The position numbers were made by a program, and so were the translations under genes. Shown one piece after another: positions 1 through 5,181 of a stretch of 5,181 bases of DNA; the first letter of the stretch is position 1, and every line of letters starts with the position of its first letter. Source of the DNA: Clostridia bacterium (GTDB taxonomy: Bacteria; Bacillota; Clostridia; CAKSNL01; HGM11501); assembly GCA_030535815.1 (NCBI GenBank), contig JAUNRD010000159.1, positions 1-5,181 of the forward strand. The letters run 5' to 3'. Below the pieces are notes generated by a model. It saw only the letters and a list, made by a program, of their open reading frames with translations, was not told the DNA's origin and did not search any database.

Positions 1-232
1 CTCCGTTAAGAATTGCGGTATCTTTATCAATTGTAAGGATTAGCTTTAAGCCTTCCTTTTCAATTATTACTTCTCTCTTTTCACCATCCCATAAAACGGT
101 TCCTCCGAGAGCTTCTGTTACAAAGCGGGCAGGAAGCATTGTTCTTCCGTTTGTAATTAAGGGAGCAACGTCGTTTACCTTTATTTCACCGAAAACGGAG
201 GCTTCCTTTTTGTCGATGGTAAGGATAATGTC
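1..232 (-). other. Stalk domain of the copper amine oxidase N1 type, cut by the window edge (from residue 1055)
   Basis: The sequence reads DIILTIDKKEASVFG, then VNDVAPLITNGRTMLPARFV, then TEALGGTVLWDGEKREVIIE. The N-G-R-T-x-L-P-x-R-F-V core followed by E-A-L-G-G-x-V-x-W-D is diagnostic of this domain, common at the ends of exported Clostridia and Bacilli proteins. A second half would normally follow, so the protein probably continues for several tens of residues past the left edge. It most likely supports attachment to, or projection from, the cell envelope. Confidence 0.88.
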
Positions 233-3200
233 GTTGTTTTCTTCTGGCGTTCCGAAACCGATTTTACCGTCTTTGAAAACCCAGGTTTTGAGGAAGGATT
301 TGGGAATATTTGCCTTTTTTGCGGCATCGGAAATTCCGTCGTTAAGCCAGGATGCGAGATTTTTTTCAACCTGCGATACTGTAACTTCCGATATTTCCTT
401 ATCGGGAATGTATGCTGAGCCAAGCTGATAGGTGTTACTTGTAACAGAGCCGTCAATTCTGTTTGTAACAGCATAGCCGCTTCCCGAAGCTACTGCCGTT
501 CCGGTAAATACGCAGTTTGCCATAATGCCGTAATTTGACCAGGCAATGGAGCCTAAGTTTGCTCCCTCAACGTAGGCGTCGGACCAGCAGTTAATCATCT
601 TTCCTTCTTTTCTTATAGAACGGCAAATCGCAGCGGCAAAGGTGCCGTTTTTAATTTTTCCCGTAACACCTAAATTCATAATGGTTCCTGTGGTGTAGGG
701 GAATAAGCAAAGGTCGGTGTCTGACGCCATGTCAATATTAATGGTATATCCGTTTCCGTCGTATATGCCCGCAAAGGTTTTAGAGCCGCCGATACCCTTA
801 AATGATGTTCCTGCAAGGTCGATGTCTTTTGTCTGCTTAAAGCATAGTCCTGACTTGTTGTTACCTGATGCAACCTCGTCCATAAGAGAGATAAAATCAT
901 CAGCCGAGGTTATTAAATATGGGCGGGAACGGCTTCCGTCAGGCTCTGTTTTTGCAAATTGCCCCACGGTAACGGTGGCAACATCGGTTACGCTTCCGTC
1001 CTGGTTGGACTTTGCCATAACCTTAAAGGACTCGGCAGTTTCGTCCTTATCAACTGTAAGATAGCCGTCGTCTGCTATGAATGTGCCTTCTTTAACATCG
1101 CCCTCGACAGACCAGGTAACATCAGGGGAAGGCTTGAATTTTCCTATAACCTCTGCCGTAAAGAACGCTCCGTCACCCTTTGAAACAACTGCACCTTCGG
1201 GAGTTATTACAACTTTATCCACCACGGGAACGGGGGTGTAGTGAGTGGGGAAGCCTTCTTCGTTTGTCCAGTAGGAAAGATCATCCTCGCTTACGCCAAG
1301 TGTACCTGATGCAACCTTTCTTCCCTGATTGAGTTCTTCGGCAAGGGTTTCTTTTGCATCTTTTTCGCTTACGGGGTATGCACCTTCAGCTGTTTTGTTA
1401 CCGGTGCCTTCAATATAGAAGCAATTTAAGGTTTTATTTACATCTCCGTGGGGAGCTGCGATGGGATACATTGTTGTACCTGAAAGCGTTCCGCCGAAGA
1501 AGCAGTTTTCAATTGTGCCGTAGTTTGAGTATGCAAGGCCGCAGGCGCTTGGCGCAGTAACTGAAACATTCGACCAGCAGTTTGACATAATGCTTCCTGC
1601 GCGAAGGCTTCGTGCGATACCTGCTGTATAGTTGGCGCTGGATGTTATGCTTCCCTCTGCACCTAAATTCATAATTTTGCCCGTCACATAGGGAAAGAGT
1701 GTGCTGTTTTTGGTGGTGGTAAGGTTAACGGTTATCTTGTGGCCGTTACCGTCATATATGCCGGCAAAGGTGGCACTTTCGTTGACACCTGTATAATCCT
1801 CGCCGGTAAGGTCAATATCCTTATCCTGGCGGAAGTATTTACCTTCATAGGTGGTGCCTGAAAGAAGGTTTGCAGAAAATTCAATAAAGTCATAGGCATC
1901 ATCAATGATGAAAGGGTCTGATGCAGTGCCCGTTCCCGTTATACCTTCTCTTGCGGTTGAAACAAAGCTCCAGTCCTTGTCCTCTACCATTTCTGAAGGA
2001 ACATAGAACTTGCCGTTAAGTGCCAGGGCAACCTTACCGTTTGTTGAAATTTTCTCACCGTTTTTATAGTATTCGTCCTGATTTGCATAGACATACTTAT
2101 CTCCGCTTGCAAAGGTGAATTTGCCCGTTGCGGGAAGGTATGTGCCGATGGAGGTGACGTCGCAGAAAAGCTCCTTTGAAAGCTCATCCAAGTTAACGCC
2201 CATTAAAGAAGCACACCAGGGTGCAAGGGCGGTGTTGTCGATAACATAGTCTGTTCTCGTTTTTTCCGTGTCCCCCAAAACGGGATTGAGCCCCTCCGGT
2301 AATAAAACGCCCTCGGGAACGTATGCCCATACACCTACGTTCTGGGCTGAGTGACCTGTTGTGCCCCAGGTCATTCCGGTAGGAGTTACGCCGTTTCGCA
2401 CTTCTTCAACGTAGGGGGCGGCGTTTTCGGGAAGATTGAGATCTCCCGTATCGTGGTCGGGAGCACAGATTACAACTGTATCTGTTCTGCCTTTTGCAAA
2501 TTCAATAGCTACACGGAATGCCGCGTCAAAGGCAAGATATTCGCTGGTTGAAACAAGAGCGTCGTTTAAGTGACCGCCGGAATCAACCTTGCTTCCCTCA
2601 ACCATAAGGAAAAATCCGTCGGGATCGCCCGAAAGAGCGGTAATTGCCGCACGTGTCATTTCCTCTAAGTTTGCCTGTTTTCCGTTTAATTTAATGTCAT
2701 ATGGTAAGCTTGGGTTTGCAATGTTACCCCAGAGCATATCGCCGGGGTGTACAGCGTCTAAATCTTCCCAGCCTTCAACGATTAAGTATCCGGAGTCAAT
2801 GGCATTCTGAATGGTGGCATACTCCGATACAGCGCCGTAGCCGGCACCTAAAACAACCTCGATGCCTTTGTTTTCCATCTGCTCGTAAATGTTTTTATAT
2901 TCGCTTCTGTTCATTGCGTGGGCAGAGAAGGAGCCGGGCGTTGCGTGCACCCATTCGTAGGTTGCGATTAAACCTGTTGACTTGCCTTTGGATTCTGCCG
3001 CCTCAACTAAATTTGCCTTGGGAACACCTGCTCTGTCTACTCCGAGATAGCCGTTTATTGTTTTATGACCGGTTGCCATAGCGGTACCTGCCGCCGCAGA
3101 GTCGGTTACTCCGCCTGTTACGGGTGAGGTGGTCATACTTCCCGCAAGATAGGTGCGCATAGTCATAGGTGTGGCGTCCGTATAAGTTTTATAGGGGAAT

Positions 3201-3394
3201 TTCTCATCCGAAAGACCGCCTGAGATTTTAACCATATTGGCAAAATCATAAAGGGGATAGCCTCCTCCGTCAGGGATTAAGTAAATGATGTTTTTGATTT
3301 GCCCTTCTCCGGTTGCGAAAGCAGTAACGTAAACCGTTGAGACAAGCATCAAAAGTGCAAGTGCCAGTGAAACAACACGTTTTTTCATTTTCAT
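1..3394 (-). CDS. Secreted multidomain alkaline phosphatase with beta-helix, Big-like and stalk domains (3' end outside window)
   Basis: Exported phosphomonoesterase of the alkaline phosphatase superfamily, expected to hydrolyse organic phosphate esters outside the cell. The frame is open for 1131 codons and runs off the left edge. Residues 1-27 are a signal peptide (KKR, a hydrophobic core, then AFA before the likely cleavage site). The catalytic domain spans about 33-415. By comparison with the E. coli enzyme I assign D42 as metal ligand (in IPDGGG), S99 as nucleophile (in VTDSAAAGTAMATGHKT), H150 and T152 (in HATPGSF), R163 as phosphate-binding arginine, E266, D271 and H275 (in EGSKVDSGGH), D313 and H314, and H348 (in GTTGHS). 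Nothing essential appears missing. After it come a degenerate stalk-like stretch (about 432-472), a GLUG-like beta-helix unit (487-719), a Big-like domain (724-811), a second beta-helix unit (817-1048) and a copper-amine-oxidase-N1-type stalk domain (from 1055, truncated by the edge). The stalk name does not imply copper or oxidase activity. ATG at 3394 is preferred; in-frame ATG at 3388 is an alternative. The phosphatase call is firm; the role of the tail is inferred. Confidence 0.95.
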   Translation of the reverse strand, partial: MKMKKRVVSLALALLMLVSTVYVTAFATGEGQIKNIIYLIPDGGGYPLYDFANMVKISGGLSDEKFPYKTYTDATPMTMRTYLAGSMTTSPVTGGVTDSAAAGTAMATGHKTINGYLGVDRAGVPKANLVEAAESKGKSTGLIATYEWVHATPGSFSAHAMNRSEYKNIYEQMENKGIEVVLGAGYGAVSEYATIQNAIDSGYLIVEGWEDLDAVHPGDMLWGNIANPSLPYDIKLNGKQANLEEMTRAAITALSGDPDGFFLMVEGSKVDSGGHLNDALVSTSEYLAFDAAFRVAIEFAKGRTDTVVICAPDHDTGDLNLPENAAPYVEEVRNGVTPTGMTWGTTGHSAQNVGVWAYVPEGVLLPEGLNPVLGDTEKTRTDYVIDNTALAPWCASLMGVNLDELSKELFCDVTSIGTYLPATGKFTFASGDKYVYANQDEYYKNGEKISTNGKVALALNGKFYVPSEMVEDKDWSFVSTAREGITGTGTASDPFIIDDAYDFIEFSANLLSGTTYEGKYFRQDKDIDLTGEDYTGVNESATFAGIYDGNGHKITVNLTTTKNSTLFPYVTGKIMNLGAEGSITSSANYTAGIARSLRAGSIMSNCWSNVSVTAPSACGLAYSNYGTIENCFFGGTLSGTTMYPIAAPHGDVNKTLNCFYIEGTGNKTAEGAYPVSEKDAKETLAEELNQGRKVASGTLGVSEDDLSYWTNEEGFPTHYTPVPVVDKVVITPEGAVVSKGDGAFFTAEVIGKFKPSPDVTWSVEGDVKEGTFIADDGYLTVDKDETAESFKVMAKSNQDGSVTDVATVTVGQFAKTEPDGSRSRPYLITSADDFISLMDEVASGNNKSGLCFKQTKDIDLAGTSFKGIGGSKTFAGIYDGNGYTINIDMASDTDLCLFPYTTGTIMNLGVTGKIKNGTFAAAICRSIRKEGKMINCWSDAYVEGANLGSIAWSNYGIMANCVFTGTAVASGSGYAVTNRIDGSVTSNTYQLGSAYIPDKEISEVTVSQVEKNLASWLNDGISDAAKKANIPKSFLKTWVFKDGKIGFGTPEENNDIILTIDKKEASVFGEIKVNDVAPLITNGRTMLPARFVTEALGGTVLWDGEKREVIIEKEGLKLILTIDKDTAILNG
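251..946 (-). repeat. Beta-helix unit B within the phosphatase (residues 817-1048)
   Basis: Second copy of the duplication. It matches unit A motif by motif: SRPYLITSADDF, KDIDL, TFAGIYDGNGY, LFPYTTGTIMNLG, NCWS and WSNYGIMANCVFTG. It has the same helical closing part (VSQVEKNLASWLNDG) and a final TWVFKDGKIGFG. The two units have diverged clearly in sequence, so the duplication is not recent, although short blocks such as the IMNLG stretch remain identical at DNA level. Unit B leads directly into the stalk domain. Confidence 0.8.
962..1225 (-). other. Big-type immunoglobulin-like domain between the two beta-helix units (residues 724-811)
   Basis: The segment starts VDKVVITPEGAVVSKGD, contains PDVTWSVEG in the middle and ends in TDVATVTV. 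This order (V-x-I-x-P, then W-S-V, then a closing A-T-V-T-V strand) is the usual outline of bacterial Ig-like group 2 domains, which serve as rigid spacers or carbohydrate and adhesion modules in surface proteins. Its position between two homologous beta-helix units suggests a spacer. The assignment is by motif outline only. Confidence 0.65.
1238..1936 (-). repeat. Beta-helix unit A within the phosphatase (residues 487-719)
   Basis: First copy of an internal protein duplication. It opens with a GTASDPFII motif and continues with KDIDL, TFAGIYDGNGH, LFPYVTGKIMNLG, NCWS and YSNYGTIENCFFGG. The glycine- and asparagine-rich rungs of the type G-x-I-x-N-C resemble GLUG-type repeats of surface proteins, which fold as right-handed beta-helices. 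It ends with an alpha-helical-looking stretch (SEKDAKETLAEELNQG) and a SYWTNEEGFPTHY closing segment. The second copy shares the same order of motifs 331 residues later. The repeat is directly visible; the beta-helix fold is an inference from the motif spacing. It may bind carbohydrate or act as a spacer. Confidence 0.8.
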
Positions 3395-3410
3395 TCCTCC
3401 TCCTCCTCCT
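3395..3410 (-). promoter_or_regulatory. Ribosome binding site of the phosphatase gene, an AGG triplet repeat
   Basis: Directly upstream of ATG 3394 the minus strand reads AGG five times followed by A. The AGGAGG core can therefore pair with the 16S rRNA tail in several registers, with spacings of 1, 4, 7 or 10 bases to ATG 3394. The 7-base register is close to optimal and supports this start. For the second ATG at 3388 the nearest core also lies 7 bases away, so both starts could be used; the products would differ by only two residues. Confidence 0.85.
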
Positions 3411-3426
3411 TATTATGTCTGATTTT

Positions 3427-3455
3427 ATTATAACAAAAAAGGGAAAAGAATGCAA
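3427..3455 (-). promoter_or_regulatory. Sigma-A type promoter for the phosphatase gene
   Basis: On the minus strand there is a perfect TATAAT -10 box at 3432-3427. TTGCAT lies at 3455-3450 as a partial -35 box, separated by exactly 17 bases. Transcription would begin near 3420 and give a leader of about 26 bases containing the triplet-repeat ribosome binding site. The spacer coincides with the 3' arm and T tract of the upstream gene's terminator. I saw no obvious operator or PhoB-like direct repeat. The -10 and spacing are good; the -35 is weak. Confidence 0.7.
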
Positions 3456-3498
3456 TAGGGCGATACTCCTTAGAGATAAATCGCCCTACACTTTTCCC
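3435..3498 (-). terminator. Two-tier intrinsic terminator of the upstream glycosidase-like gene
   Basis: In the direction of transcription, GGGAAAAG (3498-3491) pairs with CTTTTCCC (3448-3441), and inside it TAGGGCGAT (3488-3480) pairs with ATCGCCCTA (3464-3456). That gives an 8-bp outer and a 9-bp inner stem, separated by an asymmetric internal loop of 2 and 7 bases, with a 15-base apical loop. The outer stem is followed immediately by six T (3440-3435). It begins 9 bases after the stop codon of the upstream gene. No T tract follows in the plus direction, so it acts on the minus strand only. Confidence 0.85.
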
Positions 3499-3507
3499 GT
3501 TTAATTA

Positions 3508-5154
3508 TTAATCTGAAAAATATGTCTGTCCTAATGGCGGAAGCGTCCAGCCGTTTCTTCCGTTGTGGGGAACGGCGTGGTAATAGCCGATTAATTCTGA
3601 AAACATACTTTGCGCCTCGGCATCGTCCTTTAATATTTCGCCCGTGTGCTTTATTAAATAGTTTCTGTCGGAAGGCTTTGGATTTTTTATGGAGAGATAC
3701 GATGAATACCTCTTATAGTCAAGGATTGCGCGGATGTATAAAATTCTCCAGCGCCAGCTCTTTTTCGCACGTTCGGGAAGGCGGGAATTGATGGACTCAG
3801 CCAACTCCTTTGTGCGGTCAACCTTTACGGGCTCAGCACATTTTGAAATAAGGGTGTGGTTTTCCTCAATTATTTCCATAAGCTCTAAACAATCGTCAGT
3901 TACCTCTGACGAGTATTCATAGTTTATGTATTCTGATAAACTCTCCGTATAGCTTTTATCCTTATCCCAGTAATAGCCGAGGCACTGCACCTTTGAAATA
4001 TCTTCATAGATGCCCTCGGAATAGGGAAGACCGCCGTTTAAGATGTGCTTTGAGGAATCCCATATTCTCTGGAATCGCTTGGGCAGGGGATTTGCACCCA
4101 GACCTCCCCAGGGATAGAGTGACCACATTGATATTTCGGGGAAGTTTATTATGGGGCGGGGACAACTATGCTCCAAGGGGTATTTCGGGAAATCGTGATG
4201 GGAGTCTGTCATAAGGAAGGAAACAAAGGACATATCGCCATCCAGACGGCGGAAAAGCCCTTCATATTCGCCCTCAATTTCAGGAAAGTCAAATACCCAG
4301 GTGGACATACCGATTTTCACATCGGGGAAATAGTTTTTTGCAAGGGCATAGAGCTCCTTTGTCATATCGCAAAACTTATTTGAGCCCCAGGGAGTACATT
4401 CGCTGCATCCGCAACCGCCCTCGTCATAGGGCCAGGTGATGATATAATCAAGGTGTGATAAGCCTTCAAGCTGGTGTGTCCAGTGGGATTTAAGATATTC
4501 CATACCGTCTTTTTTGGATGGGCAGATTTTGTTACCCAAATTTCCGCGATAGCGTATCTGTACAGGAGGAAGGGCACGTATTTCTTCGGGAATGTCGGTA
4601 AAAAGGCAGTTACCCATAAGTACGCCGATTTTCAAGCCCAAAGCTTTTGAAACCGAAGAAATTTCTGCTATCTTTTCATATGCCTTTTTAAATAAAGGGT
4701 CGTCATAGCTTTTTGCACCTGCGGTGCTTAAGGTTAAAATTATGGTGTTTTGCCCCCAAAGGAGTAAATCCTCTAAATAGCGCTCTATTTCATCCATTGG
4801 CGCAACATCGTAAAAATTGTAAAAATGGCGGGCAACGTAGGTTGCTCTGAAAGCGCAGTCGGGGCTCATCAACCCCTTTGTGGGAATGGGAGAGAAGGTG
4901 TCAGAGCCCCATTTTCCCGAATGTAAAAGCTTTCCTATGCCGTAAAAAAGACCGAGAGAGTCCGATGCTTTTATGTAAAAGCCGCCGTCTTTTTCTTCTA
5001 TAATAAAGCTTTCTGCTTTTTCTGTTGATAAATCTGTTGAAAGGTCAATTAAAAGACCGCCGTCGGAAAATTCTGCATCTAAACGCTCTGAAAGTCGCGC
5101 TTTCAATATTTCTTCGTGTTTAAGGTTTCCGTTTGAATTTATTGAGAAAATCAT
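3508..5154 (-). CDS. Cytosolic glycoside-hydrolase-like protein (GH20b/GH67-type N-terminus plus TIM barrel)
   Basis: Complete 548-residue protein with no signal peptide or membrane segment, so probably cytosolic. Residues 1 to about 95 resemble the non-catalytic N-terminal domain of GH20 hexosaminidases and GH67 glucuronidases; the hallmark is FYIKASDSLGLFYGIGKLL at 59-77. A probable TIM barrel starts near 100 (FRATYVARHFYNFY) with strand-like segments NTIILTL (136-142), KIGVLMG (175-181), DYIITW (236-241), KIGMSTW (280-286) and FVSFLMT (310-316). D244-E245 sit at the end of one strand, followed by C248, C250 and C253 and then PWG. An acidic pair there would suit catalysis or substrate binding, but I cannot assign the catalytic residues. 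The C-terminal part, from about 400, looks helical. ATG 5154 is chosen because GTG 5163 lies inside the Shine-Dalgarno sequence. The likely role is hydrolysis of an oligosaccharide or uronic-acid- or amino-sugar-containing glycoside; the substrate is unknown. A binding or non-hydrolytic role is possible. Confidence 0.75.
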   Translation of the reverse strand: MIFSINSNGNLKHEEILKARLSERLDAEFSDGGLLIDLSTDLSTEKAESFIIEEKDGGFYIKASDSLGLFYGIGKLLHSGKWGSDTFSPIPTKGLMSPDCAFRATYVARHFYNFYDVAPMDEIERYLEDLLLWGQNTIILTLSTAGAKSYDDPLFKKAYEKIAEISSVSKALGLKIGVLMGNCLFTDIPEEIRALPPVQIRYRGNLGNKICPSKKDGMEYLKSHWTHQLEGLSHLDYIITWPYDEGGCGCSECTPWGSNKFCDMTKELYALAKNYFPDVKIGMSTWVFDFPEIEGEYEGLFRRLDGDMSFVSFLMTDSHHDFPKYPLEHSCPRPIINFPEISMWSLYPWGGLGANPLPKRFQRIWDSSKHILNGGLPYSEGIYEDISKVQCLGYYWDKDKSYTESLSEYINYEYSSEVTDDCLELMEIIEENHTLISKCAEPVKVDRTKELAESINSRLPERAKKSWRWRILYIRAILDYKRYSSYLSIKNPKPSDRNYLIKHTGEILKDDAEAQSMFSELIGYYHAVPHNGRNGWTLPPLGQTYFSD

Positions 5155-5181
5155 TTTAATCACCTCAAGGCTATTATAGGA
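5155..5181 (-). promoter_or_regulatory. Leader of the glycosidase-like gene: strong Shine-Dalgarno sequence and a possible -10 box
   Basis: The minus strand carries GAGGTGAT (5166-5159), an eight-base match to the complement of the 16S rRNA 3' end, correctly placed for ATG 5154. This decides the start: the upstream GTG at 5163 is part of the binding site itself. A TATAAT occurs at 5178-5173, but transcription from it would start at about the first base of the Shine-Dalgarno sequence, and any -35 box lies outside the window. The ribosome binding site is well supported; the -10 reading is weak, so this gene may instead be transcribed from further upstream. Confidence 0.7.

Noticed and set aside
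717..1064. Plus-strand open frame of 115 codons
   Set aside because: It is antisense to the phosphatase coding frame, lacks a recognisable protein pattern and is explained as a shadow of that frame.
1..1225. Reading the stalk domain as a copper amine oxidase
   Set aside because: Only the N-terminal-type stalk domain is present, which in Clostridia and Bacilli occurs on many unrelated exported proteins; there is no catalytic oxidase domain in the window.
2701..3081. Plus-strand open frame of 126 codons
   Set aside because: It overlaps the conserved catalytic core of the phosphatase on the other strand, and its arginine- and leucine-rich translation looks like an out-of-frame shadow.
3270..3455. 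Minus-strand open frame of 61 codons overlapping the phosphatase start
   Set aside because: It is in another frame; the arginine/asparagine-rich start comes from reading the AGG repeat, and the signal peptide and phosphatase motifs belong to the other frame.
3395..3507. Riboswitch or small RNA in the gap between the genes
   Set aside because: The only structure is the hairpin directly after the upstream stop codon followed by a T tract, which is sufficiently explained as a terminator; the leader of the second gene is only about 26 bases.
5155..5163. GTG at 5163 as an alternative start adding three residues to the glycosidase-like protein
   Set aside because: It lies inside the GAGGTGAT Shine-Dalgarno sequence and has no ribosome binding site of its own; ATG 5154 is correctly placed.
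1..5181. CRISPR array, tRNA, rRNA, insertion sequence or phage genes
   Set aside because: Almost all of the window is covered by two coding frames and nothing resembling these elements was seen; the only long-range repeats are the internal duplication of the phosphatase.

Overview
The window holds two genes, both on the minus strand. They are separated by a 113-base gap containing a terminator and a promoter. Two traits point to an anaerobic Gram-positive bacterium of the class Clostridia: the secreted enzyme ends in a 'copper amine oxidase N-terminal' stalk domain, common on exported proteins of Clostridia and Bacilli, and both genes have strong AGGAGG/GAGGTGAT-type ribosome binding sites. 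I infer the class only and cannot name a genus.

Layout in the direction of transcription (right to left). Bases 5155-5181 carry the leader of the first gene, with a near-perfect Shine-Dalgarno sequence. Bases 5154-3508 encode a complete 548-residue protein without a signal peptide. It looks like a cytosolic glycoside-hydrolase-like protein: a GH20b/GH67-type N-terminal domain, then a probable TIM barrel with a conspicuous D-E-G-G-C-x-C-x-x-C motif. Bases 3498-3435 form a two-tier hairpin followed by six T, a good intrinsic terminator for this gene. A promoter (TTGCAT, 17 bases, TATAAT) lies partly inside that terminator and reads into the second gene. Its ribosome binding site is a pure AGG triplet repeat.

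Bases 3394-1 are one uninterrupted reading frame of 1131 codons that leaves the left edge without a stop. It encodes a large exported alkaline phosphatase with all the recognisable active-site residues. The catalytic domain is followed by a short stalk-like segment, a first GLUG-like beta-helix unit, a Big-type immunoglobulin-like domain, a second beta-helix unit and the start of a stalk domain. The tail looks like a spacer or display module holding the enzyme at the cell surface.

The phosphatase would release phosphate from organic phosphates outside the cell, while the upstream protein would act on a carbohydrate inside it. The terminator and separate promoter suggest independent expression, so a shared pathway is not shown. 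No RNA gene, CRISPR array, mobile element or plus-strand gene is supported.
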